A stretch of DNA of 64,000 bases, taken from the NCBI RefSeq assembly GCF_000215955.2, contig NZ_AFNV02000001.1, positions 236,445 to 300,444 on the forward strand. Reading direction: 5' to 3'. Numbering within the stretch: position 1 is the first letter of the stretch; each line of letters starts with the position of its first letter. Below are positions 39,443 to 52,735 of the stretch, piece by piece. This stretch comes from Salinisphaera shabanensis E1L3A. Lineage in GTDB: Bacteria; Pseudomonadota; Gammaproteobacteria; Nevskiales; Salinisphaeraceae. The position numbers and the translations under genes were made by a program. The notes beneath the pieces were generated by a model, which saw nothing but the letters and a program-made list of their open reading frames with translations, did no database searches and was not told the origin of the DNA.

Positions 39443-40193
39443 CTAAAGCTGGCCGTTGGCGCCAGATCAGGCTCGCCATGCGGCCGGTTTCCGGCTCGCG
39501 CCGATAGGAATAGAAACGCTGTGCATCGTCGATCGTGCACAGCCCACCGCCGTAGACGGCGTGCACGCCAGCCCGTTCGAGGCGCGCGCGGGCGAGCGCA
39601 TAGATATCGGCCAGATACTTGCCGGGCGTGTCGCGAGCCACGAATGCCGACGCATCGGCCTCGGCGCGGTCGCAAAACGCCGAACGGACGTCTTCGCCCA
39701 CTTCGAAGTTGTGCGCGCCGATCGAAGGCCCAAGCCAGGCCATGAGATTGGCGGGCGCCGCGGGTAGCGCCTCAATGGTGGCTTCGAGCACGCCGCCCGC
39801 CAGACCGCGCCAACCGGCATGGGCCGCGCCCCAGCAATCGCCGCGCGTGTCGCAGAACAATACCGGCAGGCAATCGGCCGTGAGTACGGCACATACGGCA
39901 TCCGTACGGCTGGCCGAACTGGCGTCGGCTTCGCCCGAGGTATCGCCGCCCGCATCGACCACCCGCGTGCCGTGTACTTGATAAAGCCAGGCGGGCGCAC
40001 TGGGCAGGGCCAACGCGTCACGCAGGCGTTCGCGGTTGGTCGCCACTGCCGCCGGGTCGTCGCCGGCCCGATCGCCCAGATTGAGGCTATCGAACGGGGC
40101 CTGGCTCACTCCGCCCGTACGCAGCGTGGTGCCAGCTTTGATATGGGCCGGCGCCGGCCAGTCGGCGGCCAGGAACCCGATCGCTTCATCCAT
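39420..40193 (-). CDS. pgeF: Polyphenol oxidase/peptidoglycan-editing factor PgeF
   Basis: 257 residues. The metal/active-site motifs are present: VHGTRVV, TADCLPVLFCD and AAHAGWRGLAGGV, and C-terminal RFYSYRREPETGRMASLIW. PgeF removes wrongly placed residues such as L-Ser from peptidoglycan precursors. Normal proteins end near SLIW; here about a dozen residues follow (RQRPALATDADIT) from the segment shared with the orphan gene. Start 40193 (MDEAIG) is preferred; 40211 would overlap rluD further. It is translationally coupled to rluD. Confidence 0.93.
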   Translation of the reverse strand: MDEAIGFLAADWPAPAHIKAGTTLRTGGVSQAPFDSLNLGDRAGDDPAAVATNRERLRDALALPSAPAWLYQVHGTRVVDAGGDTSGEADASSASRTDAVCAVLTADCLPVLFCDTRGDCWGAAHAGWRGLAGGVLEATIEALPAAPANLMAWLGPSIGAHNFEVGEDVRSAFCDRAEADASAFVARDTPGKYLADIYALARARLERAGVHAVYGGGLCTIDDAQRFYSYRREPETGRMASLIWRQRPALATDADIT

Positions 40194-41169
40194 CGCCATG
40201 GGCCTGGGCATCGGCGGCGAGCGCGGCCAGCAGCTGCTCGAAATCGTCGGGCCGGGGCGCGCTCCAGCTCATGTACTCACCGGTCACCGGGTGATTGAGC
40301 CCGAGCCGGCGCGCATGCAGTGCCTGGCGGCGAAAGCCCCGAAGCGCGGTGGCGAACGCGTCGCTGGAATCGCGGGGCACGGCCAGCCGTCGGCCATAGG
40401 TGGCATCGCCCAGCAACGGAAACCGGATATGGGCAAGATGCACGCGAATCTGATGAGTGCGGCCGGTTTCCAGCCGACAGCGTACGTGCGTGTGTGCCCG
40501 ATACCGATCGATCACGCGGTAATGCGTGATCGCCTCGCGCCCCGACTCGCGTACGGCCATGCGCTTGCGGTCGACCGGATGGCGATCGATCGGCGCATCG
40601 ACATGCCCGCCCGCGGTCATCACGCCTACGGCAACGGCCTCGTATTCACGCTTAACCGTACGTTCGGCGAGATCGGCGACCAGCTTTGCATGCGCGGCGA
40701 AGGTCTTGGCCACCACCAGAATCCCCGAGGTGTCCTTGTCCAGCCGATGCACGATCCCGGCCCGCGGCAAGGCGGCCAGCGACTCGTCATGATGAATCAA
40801 CGCATTCTGTAGCGTGCCGTCGGGGTTGCCGGCACCGGGATGCATGACCAGCCCGGCCGGCTTGTCGAGCACGATGATCGCAGCGTCTTCGTGGATGATA
40901 TTCAGCGTGATGGGCTCGGCGACCACGCGCGCGTCGTCCGGCTCGCTGGGCACGGTCAGGCGCACCGTTTCGCCGCCGGCCACCTTGGTCTTGGCCGGCG
41001 GATTTTCGCCGTCGACCGTCAAGGCCCCGTTGGCCAGCCAGCTCTGCAGGCGCGAACGCGAATAGTCGGGCAGCATGGCCGCCAGGGCACGGTCCAGGCG
41101 TGCACCGTAAAACTCTTCTGGAATCGGCGCCTCGAAATCAGGGGCGCGGCAATTTGCCGACATGGGCAT
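40186..41169 (-). CDS. rluD: 23S rRNA pseudouridine synthase RluD
   Basis: 327 residues: an S4 domain ([22 protein letters not shown]) and the catalytic motif [19 protein letters not shown] with the essential Asp, then [17 protein letters not shown]. It modifies U1911, U1915 and U1917 of helix 69. Divergent from bamD across a 110-base promoter region, as in most gammaproteobacteria. Confidence 0.97.
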   Translation of the reverse strand: MPMSANCRAPDFEAPIPEEFYGARLDRALAAMLPDYSRSRLQSWLANGALTVDGENPPAKTKVAGGETVRLTVPSEPDDARVVAEPITLNIIHEDAAIIVLDKPAGLVMHPGAGNPDGTLQNALIHHDESLAALPRAGIVHRLDKDTSGILVVAKTFAAHAKLVADLAERTVKREYEAVAVGVMTAGGHVDAPIDRHPVDRKRMAVRESGREAITHYRVIDRYRAHTHVRCRLETGRTHQIRVHLAHIRFPLLGDATYGRRLAVPRDSSDAFATALRGFRRQALHARRLGLNHPVTGEYMSWSAPRPDDFEQLLAALAADAQAHGDG

Positions 41170-41279
41170 TTCTCTTGGTTTGCGAACACAAAGCGTGACA
41201 TGGCGTATCGCGCGACCGTATAGGTATACTCCGCGTTCGTTTTTGATCTGTCGACGTGCGGCGCACGTCCGGGACTGGC

Positions 41280-42191
41280 ATGCGGAAAATCGTTCTCGCG
41301 CTTTGTATTCTGATGGTTCTTGCGATCACCGGTTGCGGCGGCGACAAGGGCGTCAACGAAACCGGCTACAGCGACGAGCCGCTGATCGACCGCGAGGGCA
41401 ACAAGCTCGACTCGGCCGACGCCGGGCGTCTTTATGAATCCGCGCGCGAATTTCTCGTCGACGGCGATCCCGACCGCGCGCTGAGATTATACGCAGAAGT
41501 CCAGGCTCGCTTTCCGTTCTCGCCCTATGCGGCCCAGGCTGAAATGGAATCGGTCGCAGCGCATTACAAGGCCCAGGAATACGAGGCGGCGGTCTCGGCC
41601 GCCGACCGCTTCATCAAGCAGCGCCCGCGTAACGCGCATATCGATTACATCTATTATATTCGCGGCTTGTCGAACTACGATCGCAACGATCCCGGTCTGC
41701 TCGGCGGCGATCCGGACAAGCGCGACACCCGCTTTCTCAAGCAGGCGTTCACCGACTTCAACCTGCTGGTCGAGAACTACCCGCAGAGCGTCTATCGCAA
41801 GGACGCACAGCTGCATATGGTCGAAATCCGCAATCGATTGGCGGAATTCGAAATCAACGTGGCCGAGTACTATCTGCGCCGGCGCGCCTATGTGGCCGCA
41901 AGCCGGCGTGCCGATAGCGTAATCCAGCGCTATCAGGGCTCGGACTCCGTGCCCCGTGCGCTGGAAATCATGGAAGAAAGTTACGCAAAGCTAGGCCTGT
42001 CCGACCTGGCTGAAGATGCGCGCGCCATTCTGCAAGCCTCCTACCCGAACTACGTGCTGCATCGCGACGAGTTCTATCGCCAGCGTGCCGGCGAGACGCC
42101 ACGCTACGCACTACCCGCGATGGATTCGCCCGCCAGCGAAGGCGAAGTAATCGACAGCGACGCCGATAGCGACGCGACGCAGGCTCAGTAG
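41280..42191 (+). CDS. bamD: Outer membrane assembly lipoprotein BamD
   Basis: 303 residues with lipobox ITGC (cleavage before Cys near residue 20) and five TPR-like repeats (YESAREFLVDGDPDRALRLY, FPFSPYAAQAEME, DFNLLVENYPQSVYRKDA). ATG 41280 is used; eight codons more are open upstream. BamD is an essential part of the BAM machine. An Asp/Ser-rich tail ends it. A GGCGGC/GCCGCC stem at 42206-42223 might serve as a weak shared terminator with nadE. Confidence 0.96.
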   Translation: MRKIVLALCILMVLAITGCGGDKGVNETGYSDEPLIDREGNKLDSADAGRLYESAREFLVDGDPDRALRLYAEVQARFPFSPYAAQAEMESVAAHYKAQEYEAAVSAADRFIKQRPRNAHIDYIYYIRGLSNYDRNDPGLLGGDPDKRDTRFLKQAFTDFNLLVENYPQSVYRKDAQLHMVEIRNRLAEFEINVAEYYLRRRAYVAASRRADSVIQRYQGSDSVPRALEIMEESYAKLGLSDLAEDARAILQASYPNYVLHRDEFYRQRAGETPRYALPAMDSPASEGEVIDSDADSDATQAQ

Positions 42192-42282
42192 CATCGTATG
42201 CGATCGGCGGCGTTCAAGCCGCCGCCGTGATACTTAGGGTACGCACGAGGCCCCTAAGCGTTTTAACGCAAAACCAGGCTGT

Positions 42283-43908
42283 CTATAGATCGCCATAGAC
42301 GGCGGTAATCGGATAGCGCCGGTCACGACCGAAGGCTCGACGAGTAACCTTCGGCCCCGGCGCGGCCTGACGGCGCTTGTATTCGTTGCGCCGGATCAGC
42401 CCTGCGACCTGACGGACATCGTCCTCGGCAAAGCCGCGCGCGCAAATACCTTCGATCGACTCACCGTCCTCGACATAGGCTTCGATGATCGGGTCCAGCA
42501 CATCGTATTCGGGCAGCGTGTCCGTATCGGCCTGATCGTCGCGCAGTTCTGCCGACGGCGGGCGCGTGATCACACGCTCGGGAATCACATCGCCGCGCGT
42601 GTTGCGGAATTTCGCCAGTCGATACACCCAGGTCTTGTAGACATCCTTGAGCGGCGCAAAACCGCCGCACATATCGCCGTACAGCGTGGCATAGCCGACC
42701 GCCATTTCCGACTTGTTGCCGGTTGCCAGAACAACATGGCCGAACTTGTTCGATAGCGACATCAACAGTGCGCCGCGAATACGCGATTGCAGGTTCTCTT
42801 CGGCGGTATCGGGTTCGCGATCGCCGAACAGCGGTGCGAGCGTATTCAGCAACGCACTGAAACCATCTTCGATCGGCAGCTCGTCGTAGTGCACGCCCAT
42901 GCGCTCGGCCTGATCCGCCGCATCGACGTTACTGATATCGGCGGTATAGCGCGACGGCATGGACACCGCCCAGACACGATCGCCGCCCAGCGCGTCGGCG
43001 GCGATTGCCATCGCCAGCGCCGAATCAATACCGCCGGAGGCGCCGATCAAGGCACCGGGGAAGCCGTTACGGTCGACATAATCACGCGTCGCACGCACGA
43101 GCGCATCGTAGATGAGCGCTTCGTCGGATTCCTCTGCCACGATCGAGGGGGTGCCTTGCGTACCAGACTGCGCCTGCGTATCAACACAAAAAACGCCCGA
43201 TTCGAACGCCGGCGCACGCAGCGTCAGCTGGCCGGAACGGTCCACCGCGCAGGAACGCCCGTCGAAAACAAGCTCGTCCTGACCACCGACACAGTTCACA
43301 TAGCAGATCGCGAGATCGTTGGCTTTTGCGCGCTGGGCGAGCAAGCCTTCACGCTCACCCTGTTTTTCGACATGGAACGGCGAGGCATTGAGATTGATCA
43401 GCACTTCGGCGCCGGCCGCTTTGGCCTGGGCAGCCGGCCCCTGCTCCCAGATATCCTCGCAAATCGTCACGCCGATACGGCGCTTGCCCAGCTCGAATAC
43501 GCACGGCGCGTCACCCGAACGATAATGCCGGCGTTCGTCGAACACCCCATAGTTGGGCAGGCATTGCTTGCGATAATGGGCCACGCGCTCGCCGTCGCTT
43601 ATGACCGCGGCCGCGTTGTAAATGTCCTCGCCCGCGTATTCCGGATAGCCCACAACGGCAGTGATGCCGGTTAGCTGTTCGGTAAGCAACGCCAATGCCG
43701 ATTCGATCGCATCGGGCAGACCGCGCCTGAGCAACAGATCATCCGGCGGGTAGCCCAGCAGCGCCATTTCCGGAAACGCCACGATGTCCGCGTGGTCCCG
43801 ATCGCGCGCGGTCGCCGCCGCTTCCATCATCTGGCGTGCATTGCCCTCGATATCGCCCACCCAGACATTGAGCTGGGCCAGTGCGATACGTAGCGAAGAT
43901 TCGCCCAT
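42283..43908 (-). CDS. nadE: Glutamine-dependent NAD+ synthetase
   Basis: 541 residues. An N-terminal glutaminase of the nitrilase family with Glu (AFPEMALLGYP), Lys (YRKQCLPNYGVFDE) and Cys (GVTICEDIWEQG) is followed by a synthetase with PP-loop GASGGIDSALA and ATGNKSEMAVGYATLYGDMCG. It makes NAD from NaAD. It faces bamD convergently. Confidence 0.97.
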   Translation of the reverse strand: MGESSLRIALAQLNVWVGDIEGNARQMMEAAATARDRDHADIVAFPEMALLGYPPDDLLLRRGLPDAIESALALLTEQLTGITAVVGYPEYAGEDIYNAAAVISDGERVAHYRKQCLPNYGVFDERRHYRSGDAPCVFELGKRRIGVTICEDIWEQGPAAQAKAAGAEVLINLNASPFHVEKQGEREGLLAQRAKANDLAICYVNCVGGQDELVFDGRSCAVDRSGQLTLRAPAFESGVFCVDTQAQSGTQGTPSIVAEESDEALIYDALVRATRDYVDRNGFPGALIGASGGIDSALAMAIAADALGGDRVWAVSMPSRYTADISNVDAADQAERMGVHYDELPIEDGFSALLNTLAPLFGDREPDTAEENLQSRIRGALLMSLSNKFGHVVLATGNKSEMAVGYATLYGDMCGGFAPLKDVYKTWVYRLAKFRNTRGDVIPERVITRPPSAELRDDQADTDTLPEYDVLDPIIEAYVEDGESIEGICARGFAEDDVRQVAGLIRRNEYKRRQAAPGPKVTRRAFGRDRRYPITAVYGDL

Positions 43909-44049
43909 AGCGTGTTGAACCTCTCGACTCGTGCCGACACCTACTCGCGCGGCGCGATGTGCATGACAGGCGCCAAGGATACGCCAGCTCTTATCGCTTG
44001 TGGCCTATCTGCGACCCGTCGATCATTGCCCCAAAGCGGTTGGACGCAT

Positions 44050-44478
44050 TCAGCCGCTCAAGCCCACCGCCGAGCCGTCGTCGCATTTCTCCAGATCGTC
44101 GTCGATATCGAGCACGCGCTCACGGTAGAACAGGTGCAACGTCGGCGCGAGTTCGTCCGGGAGCTCGCCGTCGTTGGCCTTGCGGAAGACACCGTGCGGA
44201 ATCACCGGAATACCCGGCTTGTGCACGCCGTACATCATCAGGCCGCATTTGGGGCAGCCGTAACGGGTCATCTGCTTGCCGTCGGTTTTGTGCACGAACA
44301 ATTTCGATTCGTCCGGCAGATCGACGTTCTCGTGCGCCCAGCCGGTGGCCGACAGGACGTCGACGTTGTAGAGATCGCGACAACTGCTGCAATGGCAATG
44401 CAGCGACAACTTCGGCTCACCGCTGGCCGTCATGGTGACGTGGCCGCAGTCGCAGCTGAGTTCGTAAGTCTTGCTCAT
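44050..44478 (-). CDS. GFA family protein (CENP-V/glutathione-dependent formaldehyde-activating fold)
   Basis: 142 residues with zinc motifs of the family: CDCGHV, HCHCSSCRDL and YGCPKCGLMMYG. The gene product is a small cytoplasmic zinc protein; the family name comes from Gfa, but most members are of unknown function. ATG 44478 (MSKTYELSC) is used; a TTG five codons upstream is also open. Confidence 0.85.
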   Translation of the reverse strand: MSKTYELSCDCGHVTMTASGEPKLSLHCHCSSCRDLYNVDVLSATGWAHENVDLPDESKLFVHKTDGKQMTRYGCPKCGLMMYGVHKPGIPVIPHGVFRKANDGELPDELAPTLHLFYRERVLDIDDDLEKCDDGSAVGLSG

Positions 44479-44631
44479 TTCGATTGTGCTCAATTGAACT
44501 ATTGGGCTTATTCGAGCATTTATGGGTGGGGTAACTCTATAACGTCGCGGTGAGGAGCTGCGGCATTGATTTAGTTAGCGAACCGATTGAGCTGTTTGGG
44601 CTTTTGCCACTCGCAAGTTTGTCGGACCTAC

Positions 44632-44688
44632 GGTTTCGCACAGCCGTGCAAAACCCCAAGTCGAAATTCGCCGACACAGTTGATTCAA
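44632..44688 (-). repeat. Dispersed repeat, copy C
   Basis: Reverse complement of the same 57-base element as 1297-1353, with the segments TTGAATCAAC, CGGCGAATT and CTTGGGGTTTTGCACGGC. Next to it on the minus strand, GTAGGTCCGACAAACTTGCG matches the segment GGTTCGACGAACTTGTG near copy B (about 1244-1260), but there it lies on the other side, so the modules have been rearranged. A hairpin TTGATTC/GAATCAA follows at 44680-44698. Confidence 0.6.
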
Positions 44689-44765
44689 GACGAATCAACT
44701 TAAACCAAGCGCTGGTCTGCCCTTCAAGACCACGACACACAGCAAAGCGCCAGAACGGTCACCAC

Positions 44766-44800
44766 AAAAAAGCCGACGCCGCAGGAGCGGACGCCGGCTT
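44766..44800 (-). terminator. Terminator of sucCD
   Basis: On the minus strand AAGCCGGCGTC and GGCGTCGGCTT pair (with one bulge and two G-U pairs) around a GC-rich loop, followed by six T residues (44771-44766). It lies 38 bases after the sucD stop. Confidence 0.85.
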
Positions 44801-44838
44801 CGATCATCCAGCGGATGACGATGCAATCAATACATCGA

Positions 44839-45708
44839 TCAGCCCAGGATTTCTTCCATCTTGCTGCCGATCTCAGCGGTCGAACGCACGGTGGCCACGC
44901 CTGCGGCTTCGAGCGCTTCGAACTTGTCGTCGGCCGTGCCCTTGCCGCCCGAGATAATGGCACCGGCATGGCCCATGCGCTTGCCGGGGGGCGCGGTCAC
45001 GCCGGCGATGTAGGCCACGACCGGCTTCTTCATATTGTTCTTGATGAACTCGGCGGCTTCTTCTTCGGCGGTGCCGCCGATTTCGCCGACCATCACCACA
45101 CCTTCGGTCTGGTCGTCGTTCTCGAACATTTCGAGCACGTCGATGAAGTCCAGGCCGTGGATCGGGTCGCCGCCAATACCCACGCAGGTGGACTGGCCGA
45201 GGCCGATGTTGGTGGTCTGGAAGACCGCTTCGTAGGTCAGCGTGCCCGAGCGCGAGACGATGCCGATCTTGCCCTGCTTGTGAATATGCGCGGGCATGAT
45301 GCCGATCTTGCACTCGCCGGGGGTGATCACACCGGGACAGTTCGGGCCGATCAGCACGCTGTTGGATTCATCCAGCACCGAGCGCACCTTGAGCATATCC
45401 ATGACCGGGATGTGCTCGGTGATGCAGATGATGGTTTCGATGCCGGCCGCTTCGGCTTCGAGAATCGCGTCGGCCGCGAACGGGGCCGGCACGTAGATCA
45501 TCGTGGCGTTGGCGCCGGTTTCTTTCACTGCGTCCGCGCAGGTATTGAATACGGGCAGGTCGAGATGGGTTTCACCGCCGCGGCCGGGGGTCACGCCGCC
45601 GACGATGTTGGTGCCGTAGGCGATGCACTGTTCGGAATGGAAGGTGCCCTGGGAGCCGGTGAAGCCCTGGACGATGAGTTTGGTGTCGTTATTGACGAGA
45701 ATGCTCAT
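44839..45708 (-). CDS. sucD: Succinyl-CoA synthetase alpha subunit
   Basis: 289 residues. CoA-binding N-terminus ([14 protein letters not shown]), CoA ligase block [14 protein letters not shown] and the phospho-histidine loop [20 protein letters not shown] cycle enzyme that links succinyl-CoA cleavage to nucleotide triphosphate formation. 55 bases after sucC. Confidence 0.98.
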   Translation of the reverse strand: MSILVNNDTKLIVQGFTGSQGTFHSEQCIAYGTNIVGGVTPGRGGETHLDLPVFNTCADAVKETGANATMIYVPAPFAADAILEAEAAGIETIICITEHIPVMDMLKVRSVLDESNSVLIGPNCPGVITPGECKIGIMPAHIHKQGKIGIVSRSGTLTYEAVFQTTNIGLGQSTCVGIGGDPIHGLDFIDVLEMFENDDQTEGVVMVGEIGGTAEEEAAEFIKNNMKKPVVAYIAGVTAPPGKRMGHAGAIISGGKGTADDKFEALEAAGVATVRSTAEIGSKMEEILG

Positions 45709-45763
45709 GATTTGATCCTGGTCTAAAGCGTGTTCGTGGGAAGATCGATCGAAAGCCGGGCGA

Positions 45764-46927
<1,164 letters not shown>

Positions 46928-47098
46928 GGCATCGCCTTTTTGCAGAATCAATTCGTCGAGATGCCGCGCATTGTCGCTCTTGAACTTCGACGCGACAACT
47001 TTGCCTGTTCGTCGCATCCAAGCGGCTCGGCGGCGTCGGCACTCGTAACGTATGATGAGACTACAATCAATCGCGGCTTTTTCGGTCGATTTCACGCC

Positions 47099-47344
47099 AT
47101 GGCACGTCTGCTCGGACTCCTGTTAATACTCGGCCTCGGCTGGCTGGTCGTCAGGCAATTGCTCGGTCCACGTCGCAGGCCCAGTAACGAATCCACGCCA
47201 CCGCGATTCGAGAAGACCGTGCGCTGCAGCCGTTGCGGCGTACATCTGCCCCTGGCCCTGGCACATCGGGATGACAGCGGCGCGCCCCTATGTAATGACG
47301 CCAACTGCAGCACGCGTCAGTCCAGAGATAAGTCCGCACGCTGA
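47099..47344 (+). CDS. Small PP0621-type membrane protein with zinc-ribbon-like Cys pairs
   Basis: 81 residues: a membrane helix ([19 protein letters not shown]) and CSRCGVHLP...LCNDANC, two Cys clusters that could bind zinc. Such proteins regularly precede pilS in Pseudomonas-like genomes. The stop overlaps the pilS ATG (TGATG), so they are coupled. Confidence 0.82.
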   Translation: MARLLGLLLILGLGWLVVRQLLGPRRRPSNESTPPRFEKTVRCSRCGVHLPLALAHRDDSGAPLCNDANCSTRQSRDKSAR

Positions 47345-48976
47345 TGGGCTCGCGCGCCGGTGTCGGTCTGATCCGCCATGCCGAGGACTGGCGGGCGATT
47401 ACATCGCTGAACATGTATCGCAGCCTGATCAGCTTCGGGCTTGTCGGTGTTTTGTTGTTCGGCGTGGCCGAAAGCATGTTCGATGTCGAACTGCCGGATA
47501 CCTTTCGGATCACATCGCTGTTGTATCTGGCGCAGTGCGCGCTCGGCCTGATCGCCGCCCTATTGCGCAAACCCGCCCTGCGCGTTCAGGTCGTTGTCGC
47601 CTGTTCAGTGGATATCGTCGTATTCACGGCGCTCACCCTTGCCAGCACGGGCGTATCGGGCGGGCTCGGCATGCTTTTGATTACGTCGGTGGCGGCAGCC
47701 GGAATGTTGTTGCCGGCCCGTCTGGCTGCGCTATTGGCGGCGTGTGCGGCCCTGGGCATTCTCGGCCAGGAGACGTGGCGGTCTGTCCAACTGCCGGCCG
47801 GGCAAGCCGAGTTCGTACAGGCGGGTATTCTCGGTGCGGTGTTTTTCATCACCGCGGGGGTCGCACACTGGCTGGCGCTGCGTGTACGCGAAAGCGAGGC
47901 TCTGGCCGCGGAGCGTGCCAGCGAGGTGCGCGACCTTGCCGCCCTCAACCGGCATATTATTCAGCAGATGGAAGTCGGTGCCGTGGTGGTGGATAACCGG
48001 CGCCATGTGCAACTGATAAACGACGCGGCCATTCGGCTGCTGGAACTCGAAGACCGTTCACATACCGGACGCGCGCTGACCAAGTTGTCGCCGGCACTTG
48101 ATAGCGCATTGTCTCAGTGGTCGGCACACAACCCGGCCGCCAGCGAGATCATCCGTGCGGGGTCGCACGCACTGTTACCGGTGTTTTCGACGCTGGGCGC
48201 CAGTGATCAAGCCGGCGCGCTCATATTCCTCGAAGATGCGCTGCGCCAAAGCGAGCAGGCACAGCAGCTCAAGCTGATTTCGATCGGCCGCTTGTCGGCC
48301 AGCATCGCGCATGAAATCCGCAATCCGCTGGGTGCGATCAGCCATGCCGGCCAGCTGCTAGCCGAATCCCCTTCGCTGGGCCCGGACGACAGCAGAATGC
48401 TGGCTATCATCCATCGCCATACGCGCCGTATCGACGGCATCGTCAATAGCGTGCTCGGCCTTTCACGGCGCTCGCAGACATCTCGGCGTACACTGGCCCT
48501 ATCGAACTGGCTCGACGATGCGATCGACGACTACCTGACCTATAACGATGACTCGCCGGATTTCGATGTCGACCCATTCGATCCGCAGCTGCAAGTCGAA
48601 TTCGATCCCGATCATCTACGCCAGGTACTGTTCAACCTCTGGGACAATGCGCAATCCTATGCACGCCGCGACGGCGTCGTGCTCACGATTCATCTGAGCG
48701 GCCAGTGCAACCGTAGCAACCGCTTCTGTCTGGATATCCGCGATAACGGCCCGGGTATCGATACCGCAATTTTCAACCAGATCATGGAACCGTTCTTTAC
48801 CACCACGCGCGAGGGCACGGGTCTGGGCCTGCATATCGCTGCCGAGCTGTGCGAAGCCAACGGCGCTCAGCTCATGCCTGTTGCACATTCCAGCGGGGCC
48901 TGCTTTCGTATCGTATTCGCTCATGTGCGCACGCCGTCTGCCCCGGCGGCCGCCTCACCCACGCCAAACAACGTTC

Positions 48977-48990
<14 letters not shown>
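47344..48990 (+). CDS. pilS: Type IV pilus sensor histidine kinase PilS
   Basis: 548 residues. Six N-terminal membrane helices, a PAS region, a dimerisation His in SASIAHEIRNPLGAISHAGQLL, and ATPase boxes WDNAQSY, DIRDNGPGI and TTREGTGLGLHIA. It senses pilin level or membrane conditions and controls PilR. 14-base overlap with pilR. Confidence 0.95.
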
Positions 48991-50401
<1,411 letters not shown>

Positions 50402-50473
50402 TAACGGTTGCCGCCGATAACCCTCTATGCGGCATACGGCCACGTCGATCGACGTTCAGCAGCACGGGATATC

Positions 50474-51700
50474 ATGGCAAGCACGATGAGCGAGAACCAG
50501 ACATTCTTCTGGATCGGCACCGACCGAAGCGGCGCGCGTATCAAGGGCCAGACCGATGGCCCGAACGAAGCCATGGCCAAGGTCGCGCTGCGCAAACAGG
50601 GCATCAACCCGATCCGCGTACGCAAGCAGACGACCATTTTCGGGCTGGGCGGCAAGCGCAAGAAAAAGATCAAAGCCGGCGATATCGCTATTTTCGCGCG
50701 CCAGATGGCGACCATGCTCGCAGCCGGCGTGCCCTTGGTGCAGTCACTCGAGATCATCGCCAAAGGTGCAGACAACCCGTCGCTCGCCGAGCTGGTAGAT
50801 GCGATTCGCAAGGATATCGAGGACGGTATTCCCCTCGCTCAGGCGCTTTCGCGCCACCCGAAATATTTCGACGATCTGTTCGTGAACCTCGTCGATGCCG
50901 GTGAAAAGTCCGGCGCGCTCGAATCGCTGCTCGACAAGATCGCGACCTACAAGGAAAAAACCGAGGCGATCAAGGCCAAGGTACGCAAGGCGCTGTTCTA
51001 CCCAAGCGCGGTGATCGTGGTTGCGATCATCGTCGTGGGTATTCTGCTGTACTTCGTGGTGCCCCAGTTCCAGTCTCTGTTCCAGGGCTTCGGCGCCGAT
51101 CTTCCCGCCTTTACGCTGCTCGTAATCAGTTTGTCCGAGACCGTCCAAGCGTGGTGGTGGCTGATCATCGGCATCATCGCTGCGGCGTTTTACGCGTTCT
51201 TTCAGGCGCGATTACGATCTAGATCGTTCAGGCGAATGAACGACCGGCTTGCGCTCAAGCTGCCGGTGATTGGCGATATTCTCTACAAGGCCGCGGTCGC
51301 GCGCTTTGCGCGTACGCTATCGACCATGTTTGCAGCCGGCGTGCCGTTGGTCGAGGCCATGGATTCGGTCGCGCGCGCGTCGGGCAATATCGTGTTCGAA
51401 GAGGCGATTCTGCAAATGCGCGATCAAGTCTCGTCGGGCGTACAGCTGCAGCTTGCAATGAACAATACCGGTCTGTTTCCGAGCATGGCCCTGCAGATGG
51501 TCGCCATCGGCGAGGAGTCGGGTTCGCTCGATGCCATGTGTGCGCGTGTTGCCGATTTCTATGAAGCCGAGGTCGACAACCAGGTGGATTCGTTGTCGTC
51601 GCTGCTCGAACCCATGATCATGGCGATCATCGGCGTTCTGGTGGGCGGCCTCGTTATCGCCATGTATCTGCCGATCTTCAAGCTCGGCTCGGTCGTCTAG
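50474..51700 (+). CDS. pilC: Type IV pilus inner-membrane platform protein PilC
   Basis: 408 residues of the GspF/PilC family: two copies of the T2SSF domain (FARQMATMLAAGVPLVQSLE; FARTLSTMFAAGVPLVEAMD) and three membrane helices. It forms the platform to which PilB and PilT dock. It follows pilR by 72 bases; pilB, usually just upstream of pilC, is missing here. Confidence 0.95.
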   Translation: MASTMSENQTFFWIGTDRSGARIKGQTDGPNEAMAKVALRKQGINPIRVRKQTTIFGLGGKRKKKIKAGDIAIFARQMATMLAAGVPLVQSLEIIAKGADNPSLAELVDAIRKDIEDGIPLAQALSRHPKYFDDLFVNLVDAGEKSGALESLLDKIATYKEKTEAIKAKVRKALFYPSAVIVVAIIVVGILLYFVVPQFQSLFQGFGADLPAFTLLVISLSETVQAWWWLIIGIIAAAFYAFFQARLRSRSFRRMNDRLALKLPVIGDILYKAAVARFARTLSTMFAAGVPLVEAMDSVARASGNIVFEEAILQMRDQVSSGVQLQLAMNNTGLFPSMALQMVAIGEESGSLDAMCARVADFYEAEVDNQVDSLSSLLEPMIMAIIGVLVGGLVIAMYLPIFKLGSVV

Positions 51701-51767
51701 ACCGCTATTCTCCGGGCAAGCGCATGATGCACCGTCCGACTGATTGCAAGAATTCGAATTAACGTCG

Positions 51768-52649
51768 ATGCAGACACTATTCGCCGAACAGCCGGTCTTT
51801 TGCTATATCGCAGTCGCGCTGCTCGGTCTGATCGTCGGTAGCTTTTTGAACGTTGTCATCCTGCGCCTGCCGCGCATGATGCAGGCCGAATGGCGTGCCA
51901 GCGCCGCAGAAATTCTGAATCAACCGGTCGCCGTTAGTTCGCGTAGCCGTGTGTCGTTATCGCAGCCTCGCTCGGCCTGTGGCCGTTGCCAAGCGCCGAT
52001 CAAACCCTGGCACAACATCCCGGTTCTCAGCTTCATGCTGCTGCGGGGTCAGTGCGCGAATTGCGCGCATCCTATTTCGCTGCAGTATCCGGCCGTCGAA
52101 ATTACCAGTGCTGTAATGGCCGTGATCGTAGTGGCGGTTTTCGGCATGACGCCGTTCGCCGGCTTCGCACTCATCTTTACCTGGACGCTCATTACAGCCG
52201 CCATGATCGACGCGCAGACACAGTTCCTGCCCGATGCGCTGATCTTGCCGCTACTTTGGCTCGGGCTGCTGATCAGCGTCGGCCAAGACGCCGGTTTTTC
52301 TCTCGTCGATCCAACGACTGCAATCATTGGCGCGGCAAGTGGTTATATGACGCTATGGCTGGTATTCCAGATCTTTCGCCTGGTCACAGGCAAGGAAGGA
52401 ATGGGCTACGGCGACTTCAAACTATTAGCCGCGATCGGCGCATGGTTGGGATGGCAGGCGCTGCCCATGGTGTTGCTCATGTCATCGCTGGCCGGCGCAA
52501 TCGTAGGCGGCGCCCTCATGGCTACAGGTCTGCTCGAACGCGGCAAGCCCATGCCCTTCGGTCCCTGGTTGGCGCTTGCCGGCTGGCTGACACTCGTTGC
52601 AGGCGATACAATCGGCGGCGCGTATTCATCGCTCGCCGGTTTGAACTAG
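51768..52649 (+). CDS. pilD: Prepilin peptidase PilD
   Basis: 293 residues. The N-terminal methylase domain has two C-x2-C pairs (CGRC, CANC); the aspartic peptidase sites are AAMIDAQT and GMGYGDFKL (the GxGD motif). Six to eight membrane helices. It cleaves and N-methylates prepilins. ATG 51768 is used; a TTG 24 bases upstream is also open. Confidence 0.95.
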   Translation: MQTLFAEQPVFCYIAVALLGLIVGSFLNVVILRLPRMMQAEWRASAAEILNQPVAVSSRSRVSLSQPRSACGRCQAPIKPWHNIPVLSFMLLRGQCANCAHPISLQYPAVEITSAVMAVIVVAVFGMTPFAGFALIFTWTLITAAMIDAQTQFLPDALILPLLWLGLLISVGQDAGFSLVDPTTAIIGAASGYMTLWLVFQIFRLVTGKEGMGYGDFKLLAAIGAWLGWQALPMVLLMSSLAGAIVGGALMATGLLERGKPMPFGPWLALAGWLTLVAGDTIGGAYSSLAGLN

Positions 52650-52735
52650 TGGCTATGAGCCACGGTTGTCTAAGGCATCGTCGCCCAAGGCGACGCCCCG
52701 GCGTGCTGTATTCCGGCTGCAAAGGACAGTAGCAA

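Larger units (their letters stand above)
44494..44838. other. Intergenic region between the GFA gene and sucD
   Basis: 345 bases holding the dispersed repeat copy C (44632-44688) and the sucCD terminator (44766-44800). No protein gene was recognised. Confidence 0.6.

Noticed and set aside
44680..44698. TTGATTC/GAATCAA hairpin taken as an FNR-like box
   Set aside because: The half sites are TTGATTC with a 5-base spacer, not TTGAT-N4-ATCAA, and it lies within a dispersed repeat.
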